Positions 54,252 through 63,124 of a DNA stretch of 64,000 nt are shown here, in pieces. How positions within the stretch are numbered: the first letter of the stretch is position 1; every line of letters starts with the position of its first letter. The DNA is from CAWBRY01 sp963791295 (GTDB taxonomy: Bacteria > Bacteroidota > Bacteroidia > Chitinophagales > Chitinophagaceae). The notes below the pieces were generated by a model, which did no database searches, was not told the DNA's origin, and saw nothing but the letters and a program-made list of their open reading frames with translations. The position numbers and the translations under genes are program-made. The stretch covers positions 310,001-374,000 of the forward strand of contig CAWBRY010000001.1 in the NCBI GenBank assembly GCA_963791295.1, written 5' to 3'.

Positions 54252-55154
54252 TTAATGCAAAGTAATATTATGAGCGACCCCATTGATCGTCACAACGGCC
54301 TTGTTATCACATTCTCCACTCCCGAAATCCAGCACGGCAGTCCAGGGGCTATTGGCATTAGAATTAACCCTCATTTGCTTCACTTTTCCGCTCACAATCC
54401 AGCGGCAGGTAAATTTCTTGATCAGGGGCTCGTCAACGCTTGTCTCCCAGGCCACTAAAAGGTTACCTCTCTGCACTTTACCTGATGCCTGACCCTCAAT
54501 TTTAAAGATGTCGTCGAATGGCAGATTTGGGGTGATTATACCCTCAATTTGGGTTATTGTTTTGTGACTATTCCATTCGGTATAATTTCCATTTGCCCGG
54601 CTCAATTTTGCATCGATAACATCGACGGTGAACTGGCGTTCATTGGCCGTTCCGGAGTTAGCTATTTTAAGGGTCCCTTCAATTTTTATGTCGTCGATAT
54701 GAAAGTCCTCAAAAGTTGTAGTGGCCACGGAACCTGGCACCAGCAGCCTACCCGTGTATTCAGTAATGATCTTTCCACTGCGGACATGACCGTCAGTCCC
54801 AGTGCAGCCTGCATTTCCGAAGTCAATGACAATTTGAACAGGGAACACGGATGTATTGACCAGGTGAGTAAGTGTAACAGTATAGCAACCATTCGGACGC
54901 TCCTCTGCCGGTCGGCCAAAGATGCCAGTGCCAGCCATGCCTACGTCATCATTTGCTCCCATGGCGTCATCAAAGATGCCATTAAAGATCAGTTCGGCTT
55001 CTACATCTGATTCGCTGGAGATCATGGAAGCTCTTTCCTGCTCCTCATTGGTAGAGCCGGTGCCGCTCTTTTCCTTTGAGCAGGAGCCGATTAATAGCAG
55101 GCCTCCAAACACGAGCGCACAGAACATTTGGGTAAGGGTAAGCCTAATTTTCAT
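54252..55154 (-). CDS. Lipoprotein of unknown function
   Basis: The 300-residue protein has a lipobox GLLLIGSC (Cys about 25) followed by SKEKSGTGSTNEEQE, the acidic surface-export pattern. The mature part is beta-rich with repeated Gly-Thr and Asn-Gly turns (EITEYTGRLL-type, IEGIITPNLPF). It has four cysteines (GCYT, AGCTG, FTCRW, GECDN) that could form two disulfides. I do not recognise the fold. It lies between a terminator and the divergent tatD gene. Confidence 0.72.
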   Translation of the reverse strand: MKIRLTLTQMFCALVFGGLLLIGSCSKEKSGTGSTNEEQERASMISSESDVEAELIFNGIFDDAMGANDDVGMAGTGIFGRPAEERPNGCYTVTLTHLVNTSVFPVQIVIDFGNAGCTGTDGHVRSGKIITEYTGRLLVPGSVATTTFEDFHIDDIKIEGTLKIANSGTANERQFTVDVIDAKLSRANGNYTEWNSHKTITQIEGIITPNLPFDDIFKIEGQASGKVQRGNLLVAWETSVDEPLIKKFTCRWIVSGKVKQMRVNSNANSPWTAVLDFGSGECDNKAVVTINGVAHNITLH

Positions 55155-55269
55155 AGCTAATAAGTTTTTGGTACTAATTCGTTTAACATCAATAAGATGG
55201 GTTTTATGGGGCTAAGTTTAACTGATTCTTAAAGTTTTTGCTGAGTTTTGTATGCAAAAATAGCTATTA

Positions 55270-56046
55270 ATGACCCTCGTAGACACCCATGCACATCTTT
55301 ACCTGGGTGAATTTGATCAGGATCGAAATTCGATGATTGAAAGAGCTGAAAAGGAGGGTGTTGCAAAATTTTTCCTACCGGCCATTGATTCCTCTACCCA
55401 TGAAGCGATGTTTCGCGTCGAGGAAGAATTCAGGGGAAAATGCTCCAGTATGATGGGTGTCCATCCCTGCTCCATCAAGGGAAATCATACCGAAGAGCTT
55501 CAGATAGCAAAAGCCCACCTTGGCAGCAGAACCTTCTTAGCAGTCGGGGAGATCGGCCTGGATTTCTATTGGGATCTGAGTTTTAAAGACCAGCAATTCG
55601 ATGCCTTTAACGAACAAATCGAATGGGCAATTCAGTATGACCTGCCAATCGTCATCCATTCCCGGAGTTCCATTAAGGAATGCATCCAGGTTGTTTCAAC
55701 TCATCAAAAGGGGAAATTGAAAGGCGTCTTTCATTGCTTCTCAGGCGACCTTTCGGAGGCCCAACAAATCATCGACCTCAATTTTTATCTCGGGATCGGA
55801 GGCGTACTGACTTTCAAGAATTCCGGACTCGACGTGGTAATGAGTGAATTGGATTTGGATCATATCATTTTGGAAACTGATTCACCATATCTGACACCAG
55901 CACCTTTTAGAGGCAAGAGAAATGAAAGTAGTTATCTCAAATATGTAGTTGAAAAATTAGCAGCGATCAAGAATGTGACAAAGGAAGAAATCGCAGACGT
56001 AACAACTAAGAATGCTTTTTCATTGTTTGGAATAGCAGCGTTATAA
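55270..56046 (+). CDS. tatD: TatD-family metal-dependent hydrolase
   Basis: The 258-residue TIM-barrel hydrolase has the metal-binding motifs VDTHAHLYLGEFDQDR, VGEIGLDFYWD, VIHSRSS, FHCFSGDL and LETDSPYLTP in order. TatD-type enzymes act as Mg2+-dependent 3'-5' exonucleases on DNA and have been linked to DNA repair and D-aminoacyl-tRNA deacylation in some members. Length is normal. It is convergent with the minus-strand alpha/beta-hydrolase-like gene, with 2 bp between stops. Confidence 0.93.
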   Translation: MTLVDTHAHLYLGEFDQDRNSMIERAEKEGVAKFFLPAIDSSTHEAMFRVEEEFRGKCSSMMGVHPCSIKGNHTEELQIAKAHLGSRTFLAVGEIGLDFYWDLSFKDQQFDAFNEQIEWAIQYDLPIVIHSRSSIKECIQVVSTHQKGKLKGVFHCFSGDLSEAQQIIDLNFYLGIGGVLTFKNSGLDVVMSELDLDHIILETDSPYLTPAPFRGKRNESSYLKYVVEKLAAIKNVTKEEIADVTTKNAFSLFGIAAL

Positions 56047-56048
56047 AA

Positions 56049-57524
56049 TCATTTTAATCTAAAGCTCTCTCCAACTTCATCCAGCTTTTTCCATATTGCG
56101 TGCGTCAGTGGCCTTGGAGATAGTTCGAAATAAGCAACTGTCTTATCATCGCTTTTGCTGTCCTTCCAATGAATGGAGCAATTCAGTACTATGGGTTGCT
56201 GCGCTTGATAATCGAGCATGCTCACTGTTCCCGCATAGGTTTCTAAATCACCTGCCGCAGTCTTAATTTTTTTCAAATCGACAACGGTGGGTACTAATTT
56301 GTTCGAGGGGATCTTTCTGCTGATGATATTCCTTCCAACTAAGCCATCATAGTATTCTTTGAGACTGACTTCCAGGATATCGGGATCAATTCTTGCATTT
56401 CCTTTCAGCCACCACAAAAAGCAATAGGTCCAATAATTTTCACTTTTGGCATTTCCCCAACCTGGCGCGAACCTTAGATCTTCAACTCCTTTGAATTTTA
56501 TTCCCGGTGCAAAATCGGGCGGCAGAGAAAATCGCTCCACGTCCCAACCATCCGGTATCTTTAGTTGGTATGGAGGGATCCAGGTACGCGCATCAAAAAT
56601 ATCGAGGCATTTCTTTATCCATTCAATGCAATCCACTTCATCCACTACGGAAAGGGCATTCGGATGCCTTTGGCCATTACTTCTTCTGCCAGGCACGTCC
56701 GAAGAAATGAATTCAGCAGAATTATTACCAAGAAGTAATAACCTGTTAATGAGTTCCGAACCGTCCGGAAATTTGGTATCGTACAGACTATTTCTCCTGT
56801 TTTTTAATTGCCAGTCGATATCCGTATCATAGTATAATCTCAGCGCTACGTCCTTTAAAAACCGTTCATTTCCCATGGCAGTGTCTTCTCGGCTAAATGG
56901 TGAAAGCTCTTTATATCTCGCGCTATTTGTATAAATGTTTCCGTTTTCTTTAGTCATCGTATCGAGATAATATCGTGCATCACCTACCGAACCGGGCCAA
57001 TAATTTTTCTTGATCTGTCTTTCAGACCAATGCCAGAGTCCGAATAAGTCGACGTGGGTATCAATGGCAAATACTGCCTTGGGTGCTGCCGGAAATTGAT
57101 TTGGATGCTCGTAGGTGTATTCCACATAACGAAGGGCAATATTTCCGGCTTCGTCGTAACCGGCCAGGACGATGCTGGATTTTTCCACCGAAAACCGGCT
57201 GATCACATCTTTGAGAATTAGATTTATTCTATTAACGGCGCTGCTATCAGCATATAATTTCTGCTTCGTGGAAGCTACCACGGTGAGAAGGTCATTCACG
57301 TAAGCGACGTTGTGCAATTTTGTTTCCGGCAAAATGCTTTCCGGCGGGGTAAAGCTGGTAAGTAAGACCAGGGCGCCTTTTACCTGGTTCGACTGAGGCC
57401 GGACAGCCAGGTAATAGCCATCTGTGCTATCTGCCTGATCAAACCGAATAATTTCACTATTCTGCGCAACCACCAAAGCGGGAAGAGAGAGGGAAACGGC
57501 AATGAGAAACCTGACTCGTTTCAT
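56049..57524 (-). CDS. Secreted alpha/beta-hydrolase-like protein with Asp at the nucleophile elbow
   Basis: The 491-residue protein has a signal peptide (MKRVRFLIAVSLSLPALVVAQ). The first half looks like an alpha/beta-hydrolase: GALVLLTSFTP, SSIVLAGYDEAGNIALRY and AVFAIDTHVDLFG. The elbow reads G-Y-D-E-A-G instead of G-x-S-x-G, so either Asp is the nucleophile, as in dehalogenase-like members, or catalysis is lost. The second half (about 300-491) is unrecognised and has WVPPYQLKIPDGW-type sequence. Substrate unknown. It is the last minus-strand gene before the GYF-domain gene. Confidence 0.7.
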   Translation of the reverse strand: MKRVRFLIAVSLSLPALVVAQNSEIIRFDQADSTDGYYLAVRPQSNQVKGALVLLTSFTPPESILPETKLHNVAYVNDLLTVVASTKQKLYADSSAVNRINLILKDVISRFSVEKSSIVLAGYDEAGNIALRYVEYTYEHPNQFPAAPKAVFAIDTHVDLFGLWHWSERQIKKNYWPGSVGDARYYLDTMTKENGNIYTNSARYKELSPFSREDTAMGNERFLKDVALRLYYDTDIDWQLKNRRNSLYDTKFPDGSELINRLLLLGNNSAEFISSDVPGRRSNGQRHPNALSVVDEVDCIEWIKKCLDIFDARTWIPPYQLKIPDGWDVERFSLPPDFAPGIKFKGVEDLRFAPGWGNAKSENYWTYCFLWWLKGNARIDPDILEVSLKEYYDGLVGRNIISRKIPSNKLVPTVVDLKKIKTAAGDLETYAGTVSMLDYQAQQPIVLNCSIHWKDSKSDDKTVAYFELSPRPLTHAIWKKLDEVGESFRLK

Positions 57525-57744
57525 TCATTAATCCATTTTAAGATATGTCACTAAGGTATAAGAATTGTTTGAGAACTGCACGGCAGCCGGCAACAGCTGA
57601 ATGTTTTAACGTTTACTTGCGAGTATATGATCGAATAAATTCTCAATTTGCCTCAACGTTCGCAAGAGTAGTTAGTTATAACAAGCTATTTACACTAACG
57701 GGCACAATATTTTCGTTGCTTATCTATACCAATTATTTCTAGTT

Positions 57745-59097
57745 ATGCCATCTTATCTCCTACTGCGAAACAATAAGGAATCAGGACCCCTTTCCAAGGA
57801 ACAATTGATAGAGCTTGGGCTCAAGCCTTACGACCTGATTTGGGTTGAGGGAAAAAGTGCGGCCTGGCGCTATGCCGGAGAAGTGCCGGACCTGAAAGAC
57901 TATGCACCCATCGTTGAGGAACAACCCTACGATCGCTTTTATAAAAAGAATAGCGAAGAGCCAAAGGAACAACTTCAGGAGGAGTTGGTCAGTAAATATG
58001 GAGCGCAACCGTCCTACGATCATTCTTATAAGAAAAATGTACAGGAACAGCAACAACAAATTGAGGAAGAGTTTTCTAATAAAGATGTGGAGGAAGAAAA
58101 GGAACAACTCAATGAGAAGCCTTTTAAAAGAAAGAAAGTAGAAACCAAAGAAACCACTCCATCGCTTGTCCGTAATCAAAACGGATCAGTCTCGGTGATT
58201 ATGCCTAAACACGCAACGGCGATCAGAAAAGAAGAGCCTGTATATGTCCGTAAATCCGAACCGGCGCCAATTCTTCCGGAGGTTCCGGTAGAGGCGGAGA
58301 CAAAATATTCCGTGCCGCTGGATGAAATAAAACAAAAATATGTCCGCCAATTGGAGCAACGGAAGCAAAAGACAGCTCAAAAGAAATTCCTTGTAAAAAA
58401 TTTGAAGAGGGCAGCCCTATTCGCCGTCATCATCGGCGCCGGTGTCCTGATCGGCTTTGCCATTAAGCCTGGCAAGGGAGCTAAGAATAATGCGATCAAT
58501 ACCGAGCAGACTCAGCCATTGGTTCCAACCAGCAGCGAAACATTGGCAAAGGAGGAAACGCTTCCGGTTGCCAATACTGTGGATGCTTCATCAACGGAAA
58601 ATACTACTGATCCATTAAATAATGCGGGCAGCGAAAAGATGGAGAGCAAGAATACTATTATTGAAAAGAAGCCGGCAATGGAAAAAACAGAAGAAGCAAC
58701 TACTAATCCAATCACTAAACCGGCTGTGATCAATCCAACCGACAATGAACGGAACAAGAATGTAAGAGAGGAGGATCCAGTCGATCTTAATGAAAAAACG
58801 ATTGGCGCGTCCGACAATATATCCGAATTAGTATCTGTAAAAGCAAATAAGTTTATAGAAAGAGATTTTGGAGGCTTCAGGAACCTGCAGCTTACTGTTA
58901 GCAATGATTCTAAAATCGATCTGGATCACGTGACGGTGGAGTTAGAATACCTGAAGTTCAACGGGGAGACTATAAAGATTGAAAATATTCCTTTTAATTC
59001 TGTTCCGGCTGGCGGATCGTTGACGGTAAGGATACCGGATAACAATAGAGGCGCAAAGCTTAAGTACAGGATCATTAAAATACAAAAAGGCAGATAG
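57745..59097 (+). CDS. GYF_2-domain membrane protein
   Basis: The 450-residue protein begins with a GYF_2/DUF4339-type domain (YLLLRNNKESGPLSKEQLIE ... DLIWVEGKSAAWRYAGEV). It continues with a charged Glu/Gln/Lys-rich segment (about 60-210), one membrane helix (about 228-244), a Thr/Glu-rich linker and a C-terminal beta-sandwich-like domain (VSNDSKIDLDHVTVELEYL...). GYF-like domains bind proline-rich peptides. The arrangement puts the GYF domain in the cytoplasm and the C-terminal domain outside; this is inferred. The role is unknown. Confidence 0.75.
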   Translation: MPSYLLLRNNKESGPLSKEQLIELGLKPYDLIWVEGKSAAWRYAGEVPDLKDYAPIVEEQPYDRFYKKNSEEPKEQLQEELVSKYGAQPSYDHSYKKNVQEQQQQIEEEFSNKDVEEEKEQLNEKPFKRKKVETKETTPSLVRNQNGSVSVIMPKHATAIRKEEPVYVRKSEPAPILPEVPVEAETKYSVPLDEIKQKYVRQLEQRKQKTAQKKFLVKNLKRAALFAVIIGAGVLIGFAIKPGKGAKNNAINTEQTQPLVPTSSETLAKEETLPVANTVDASSTENTTDPLNNAGSEKMESKNTIIEKKPAMEKTEEATTNPITKPAVINPTDNERNKNVREEDPVDLNEKTIGASDNISELVSVKANKFIERDFGGFRNLQLTVSNDSKIDLDHVTVELEYLKFNGETIKIENIPFNSVPAGGSLTVRIPDNNRGAKLKYRIIKIQKGR

Positions 59098-59326
59098 AAG
59101 GCAGGCACAAGACTGACCGAATCCATATTGTAATTATCCTTCACGAAAGACCATTTGAATATCGTCCTACTTTGTTCGTTATTTTGGAGCTCTGCAAATG
59201 CGATGGTCGTTATGCTTGATCATTTCGCAGACTTTTCTAGCCGAATTCTCAAAATCATTCGAGGCTATAAATTTGTTTAGTAACTTCCGGTTCCAGGTTG
59301 ACTCCAATAATTTCCATTTCTTCCAG

Positions 59327-59830
59327 CTATTCTGAATTAAGTGTGAGGTTTAACCCAGGCACCGATTGCAGCAGATGTTTCAATTCTTTGGATTGGTTGC
59401 TGTTCAGCGCTCTTTTGGGTATAATAATAGCTGAAAACGTATTTTGATAGATCAGAAACCAGTTCTTAATTTCCTGCACCTTATATAGTTTGGCCCAGGC
59501 AAGTTCCGTGTAAAATGAATCACCTGTCATTTTTATTGCAGTATTTGTAAACTCAATCTTTACTTTTTCCTTTATATGATTGCTGGATAAATAATTCTTT
59601 CTAATAGTCATGAAAATGGCCAGGGGTTGAACCACGGTAATAAGCGTGAGGGTAGTGTATTGAAAGATGGTAGGTTTGGGAAAAGGTAATAAATGCCCAT
59701 AATAGCCGACTATCCAGACGATCATGGCTAGAGCGACTGAAAGTATCACCTTCATGATTGGCTTTCGATAGGTGAGACCATAGAGGAGTTTTACAAATTC
59801 TTTAAATGAAATTTTAGTGGTAATTGTCAT
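59327..59830 (-). CDS. YcxB-like membrane protein (second copy)
   Basis: The 167-residue protein has two membrane helices (about 25-43 and 55-72) and a C-terminal YcxB-like domain: KVKIEFTNTAIKMTGDSFY, LAWAKLYKVQEIKNWFLIYQ and SAIIIPKRALNSN. Its layout matches the gene at 26299-26781. The function of the family is unknown. It lies on the minus strand, 46 bp after the DUF1345 gene, with no other gene in the 229-bp gap toward the GYF-domain gene. Confidence 0.8.
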   Translation of the reverse strand: MTITTKISFKEFVKLLYGLTYRKPIMKVILSVALAMIVWIVGYYGHLLPFPKPTIFQYTTLTLITVVQPLAIFMTIRKNYLSSNHIKEKVKIEFTNTAIKMTGDSFYTELAWAKLYKVQEIKNWFLIYQNTFSAIIIPKRALNSNQSKELKHLLQSVPGLNLTLNSE

Positions 59831-59876
59831 GTTCGGGAAATTCAGATACCTATGGGGTGGGTTTGACTTGTATTGC

Positions 59877-60560
59877 TTATTTCATTAGTCCCGCGATCAG
59901 GTTAATGGTGAGTGCTACGACAAAAGTATTTAGTCCAAACGATAGCAATCCGTGTAATATAGCCAATCTTCTGATGGAGCGAGAGGTGATGCTCACATCA
60001 GAAACCTGGAAAGTCATTCCGATGACAAAAGAAAAGTATGCAAAATCCAGGTAATCGGGCTTTTTCTCTTTCGGGAACTCCAGTCCTTCTGCATGGGTCG
60101 TAGGATCATCCGAATCATCACCGTAATAGAGGTGGGCATAATGAAATCCGAATAGCGTGTGAACCATGAACCACGATAATATCATGCCGCTTATCGCTAT
60201 GGGTATGTAGATGAGGTGCGGGGTATTCGTCTCATCTTTTGAGAGCATTATTAAAAGGACTGTAAAAAGACTGGCAAAGGAGGTCACAAGGACTAGGAGG
60301 AACACATAACTTCTGCTTCCGTCCTGCTGTTTTGAGTATTTCCTGATCTCCGCCGGTTTCCTGGTAAAAAATACAATCCAACTGGTAAGCACATACGATG
60401 TAGCAAATATGACCCAGGCAATCATGACTTTAACCAATACATCCAAATCACTGTTGAGTATAAGTATATAAGCAATTGCTGCTAAAAGCAGGCTGACCAT
60501 CATTCGATGGAGCGGTCGCATTCGAAGAAAAATATTATCCCGGTTTTTTTGTGTGGACAC
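59877..60560 (-). CDS. DUF1345-family membrane protein
   Basis: GTG at 60560 (VSTQKNRDNIFLRMRPLHRM) gives 227 residues, the usual family length; ATG at 60521 is an alternative. The frame is open to 60629 but that part is encoded by the heptamer array. Five or six membrane helices are predicted, and DYLDFAYFSFVIGMTFQVSD is the typical DUF1345 motif. The family's role is unknown. It lies upstream of the YcxB-like gene on the same strand. Confidence 0.85.
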   Translation of the reverse strand: MSTQKNRDNIFLRMRPLHRMMVSLLLAAIAYILILNSDLDVLVKVMIAWVIFATSYVLTSWIVFFTRKPAEIRKYSKQQDGSRSYVFLLVLVTSFASLFTVLLIMLSKDETNTPHLIYIPIAISGMILSWFMVHTLFGFHYAHLYYGDDSDDPTTHAEGLEFPKEKKPDYLDFAYFSFVIGMTFQVSDVSITSRSIRRLAILHGLLSFGLNTFVVALTINLIAGLMK

Positions 60561-60597
60561 AGGCGCTAAAATTATTGTACTATTGCGAGATAAACTA

Positions 60598-60625
60598 GAT
60601 ACTGGATACTGGATTCTTGATAGTA
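60598..60625. repeat. 7-bp-period array, GATACTG type
   Basis: Heptamers GATACTG, GATACTG, GATTCTT, GATAGTA run from 60598 to 60625 between the DUF1345 gene and the broken TPR gene. They open the DUF1345 reading frame further upstream, so the longest frame overstates that gene. Confidence 0.8.
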
Positions 60626-60700
60626 TCAAAGGTGAGCAAAGTTTCCCTTTTTATCTGAAGTAATTACTCATTCCATAATATCCGCGGCAATCGGTGATTT

Positions 60701-61291
60701 ATGAAAAAAGGCATTACCATAATAATTATCCTGTTGTTTTTCCACCGTGCTTGCTTGGCGCAGGATGGCTGGTTGAACGACATTAAACGGGAATTGTCAC
60801 TTGCCAGCGAGGACACAAGCCGGGTATTGTTGATAGCAGAGGTTTCAAACTATTACAAACTGAAGAAACCGGATTCAGCACTGCATTATGGGTATAAGGC
60901 ACTCGCATTGGCAAGAAAAATAAAATTTCCGAAGGGTGAAGTTAGAGCCCTGCGATATTTAGCTATCACTCAGAATAACCTTGGCAATGAGTCAAAAGCA
61001 TTACAATGGAATCTCCAGGCAATTAAGATCGCTGAAAAAAACAACTTGAGATATGAAATCGCACTTCTTACGGTTGGAAAGGGAATAACCTATAGCCAGT
61101 CAAAGGATTTTGAAAAAGCATTGACGCTGTTCAAAGAATCAAAGCCCATTTTTGATGCATTTCACGATTTGAAAGCCTCAAATTCAACCAAATACTTAAT
61201 CCATTTTGTCCCACAATCGATACATGTTTCTACGGTGACGGTTGCGAACCTTCCTTTTGTTTCATCAACACCTAGGTTTGAGATATTATAG
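60701..61291 (+). pseudogene. Truncated TPR sensor protein (5' fragment)
   Basis: It has a signal peptide (MKKGITIIIILLFF, cleavage near CLAQ) and about three TPR-type units (PDSALHYGYKALALARKI, NESKALQWNLQAIKIAEKN, DFEKALTLFKESKPIFDAF). This is the N-terminal half of a periplasmic-TPR histidine kinase or LuxR-type regulator. After about residue 157 the frame runs into the 3' end of the opposite-strand 68-codon gene and stops without a membrane helix or kinase. I read it as a gene whose 3' part was replaced at a junction near 61165-61180. Confidence 0.7.
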
Positions 61292-61368
61292 TCACCATAA
61301 TAAATCGGAGGAACAAAACATTTGCACTTTATTTGGGGAACGTAGTTTTTTGTTTGAGTATTCATCAT
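61162..61368 (-). pseudogene. Small Cys-rich protein fragment at the rearrangement junction
   Basis: The 68-codon frame has two cysteine pairs (IKCKCF and ETCIDCGTKWIKYL), a zinc-ribbon-like layout, and ends EFEAFKS at a stop that lies in the TPR gene's sequence. It may be the N-terminal part of a longer protein truncated by the same junction that broke the TPR gene. It is not recognised. If complete, it would be a small zinc-binding protein. It lies 20 bp downstream of the next minus-strand gene. Confidence 0.5.
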
Positions 61369-61388
61369 TAACCCGTAGCAAAACCATA

Positions 61389-62036
61389 TTAGTAGGTTAG
61401 CTTGTTATCCATCGTGTCTGGCCGTATTGCAATATCCATTACTAGTTTATAAAATCCTTCAAAATCTTCGCTATTCAATTTGGGCCGCACCGCTTGTAAA
61501 ACGTCCAGTGCACCAAACATTTGCCATTCCCAAAGCATGGTATCGAAGTTGTATTTCATCATTTGTTCTTTCACTGTCTCCCTTAACTTGTCAACTGTCT
61601 GGCGGTCTAATTCATATTTCTCTAATAGGTTGTAAAGTCTTTCTCTATGCTCGTCAGTAAATTCAGTGTCGAGAAACGGGTCCAAAATCCACCCCCAAAT
61701 TTCTGGTCTGTCAAAGAGGAGAATATTATTGCGGCCAGCAAACGATTCGAGGTCTTGCTGTCGTTCGGCAGAAATAAATATAAGATCGTTGTTTACTCTA
61801 ATCGTCGGAGGAAAAGATTTAATACAAACATTAAGAATATCCTTTGAAGCGATTATTGAGTTACTTGAAGCAACGGATTGAGCAAAGGGATAATTCTTAA
61901 AGGTTAAAGCGTCAGCGTCAAACGTCACCTGCCCAAGGTCAACTGAAAATTGTTTCATTTCAGTTTCTGTCAAACCGAAGGATGCATCTTTCCCTTCGCC
62001 TGATTTTGAGGTCTTAAATAGACTAAAAATGCTCAT
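61389..62036 (-). CDS. Hypothetical protein, soluble
   Basis: The 215-residue protein has no signal peptide or membrane helix. Its N-terminal part has MSIFSLFKTSKSGEGKDASF. The middle is beta/alpha (LIFISAERQQDLESFAGRNN and WGWILDPFLDTEFTDEHRER). The last third is helical (LEKYELDRQTVDKLRETVKE and WQMFGALDVLQAVRPKL). I do not recognise it. It resembles immunity-type or regulatory small soluble proteins but that is only a shape argument. It is probably part of the same inserted or swapped patch as the 68-codon fragment. Confidence 0.6.
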   Translation of the reverse strand: MSIFSLFKTSKSGEGKDASFGLTETEMKQFSVDLGQVTFDADALTFKNYPFAQSVASSNSIIASKDILNVCIKSFPPTIRVNNDLIFISAERQQDLESFAGRNNILLFDRPEIWGWILDPFLDTEFTDEHRERLYNLLEKYELDRQTVDKLRETVKEQMMKYNFDTMLWEWQMFGALDVLQAVRPKLNSEDFEGFYKLVMDIAIRPDTMDNKLTY

Positions 62037-62082
62037 TCTTTATTGAACAGAACAAAAATTGTTCCGTTACTGTTATTTAGAC

Positions 62083-63111
62083 ATGGAGTTTGGAATAGAC
62101 AGTTTTGCCGCGATGTTTAGTGGCAATGACACCAAATTCATCAAGGACGAAGATGCTGTGGCACAGTTGCTTGATAGAATAGAACATGCCGATAATCTCG
62201 GCCTGGATGTATTTGGAATTGGCGAGCATCACCGCAAGGGTTTTCTTGATTCTGCACCCACACTTATTCTAGCGGCGGCTGCGGCCCGCACAAAACGCAT
62301 CCGCCTTACAAGTGCTGTCATGGTGCTTAGTGCAGCTGACCCCGTAAGAGTGTTTCAGAGTTTCTCAACGCTGGATCTACTTTCTCGAGGGCGTGCGGAA
62401 ATGGTGGTTGGTCGCGGTTCTTCTATTGAGGCTTTCCCTTTATTTGGTTATAGCCTGCAAGACTATGATGAACTTTTTGCTGAGAAGCTTGATCTACTTC
62501 TTAAAATTCGTTCGAATGAATTTGTTACATGGTCTGGAAAATTCCGACCAGCGCTTAAAAACCTACCTGTCTATCCACGACCCTTACAGGATCCCCTACC
62601 GATATGGTTGGGTGTGGGTGGCACACCAGAGTCATTCATCAGAGCAGGCAAACTCGGACTTCCACTAATGGTAGCTATAATTGGTGGTGACACAGGTCGG
62701 TTTCGTCCGCTGGTAGATTTATACAGAGAGTCGGGAAAAAAAGCCGGATATCTGCCCGAACAATTGAAAGTAGGAATGCACTCATTAGGTTACGTGGCTG
62801 ACACTACACAGCTGGCGGTAGAAGAATTTTATCCGGGGTATGCCGAGGCTATGACCAAGGTGGGCAAGGAACGCGGCTGGCCACCCATGACAAGAGCTCG
62901 GTTTGAGGCTCAGATCACACCAGAAGGTGCATTGCTGGTTGGTAGTGCGGAAGAAGTGGCTGAAAAAATTCTTCGCCATTCCGATGCATTGGGTGGCATT
63001 TCCAGGGTCACTTTCCAGATGGATACGGCTGAAGTATCGCACGAAAAATTGATGCACTCAATTGAACTTATTGGGAACCGCGTAAAGCCATTACTAGATG
63101 CTAGAGGTTAG
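62083..63111 (+). CDS. LLM-class flavin-dependent oxidoreductase
   Basis: From ATG 62083 the product has 342 residues and the family N-terminus MEFGIDSFAAMF; the TTG at 62059 adds eight residues. Family features are DVFGIGEHHRKGFLDSAP, RVFQSFSTLDLLSRGRAEMV, VGRGSSIEAFPLFGY and PLPIWLGVGGTPESF. It is a TIM-barrel bacterial-luciferase-like FMN (or F420) monooxygenase; the substrate is unknown. Its last residues (LLDARG) and stop lie in a heptamer array that it shares with the convergent GNAT gene. Confidence 0.92.
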   Translation: MEFGIDSFAAMFSGNDTKFIKDEDAVAQLLDRIEHADNLGLDVFGIGEHHRKGFLDSAPTLILAAAAARTKRIRLTSAVMVLSAADPVRVFQSFSTLDLLSRGRAEMVVGRGSSIEAFPLFGYSLQDYDELFAEKLDLLLKIRSNEFVTWSGKFRPALKNLPVYPRPLQDPLPIWLGVGGTPESFIRAGKLGLPLMVAIIGGDTGRFRPLVDLYRESGKKAGYLPEQLKVGMHSLGYVADTTQLAVEEFYPGYAEAMTKVGKERGWPPMTRARFEAQITPEGALLVGSAEEVAEKILRHSDALGGISRVTFQMDTAEVSHEKLMHSIELIGNRVKPLLDARG

Positions 63112-63124
63112 ATTCTAGATGGTA
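63097..63124. repeat. 7-bp-period array overlapping two convergent gene ends
   Basis: Heptamers GATGCTA, GAGGTTA, GATTCTA, GATGGTA run from 63097 to 63124. The GAGGTTA unit supplies both the TAG of the LLM gene (63109-63111) and, on the minus strand, the TAA of the GNAT gene (63108-63110). Confidence 0.8.

Noticed and set aside
57545..57742. 65-codon frame before the GYF-domain gene
   Set aside because: No domain or signal; it fills a 220-bp gap upstream of a clear start and looks random.
60561..60629. N-terminal extension of the DUF1345 protein
   Set aside because: It is encoded by the heptamer array, starts with TTG and has no similarity to the family.
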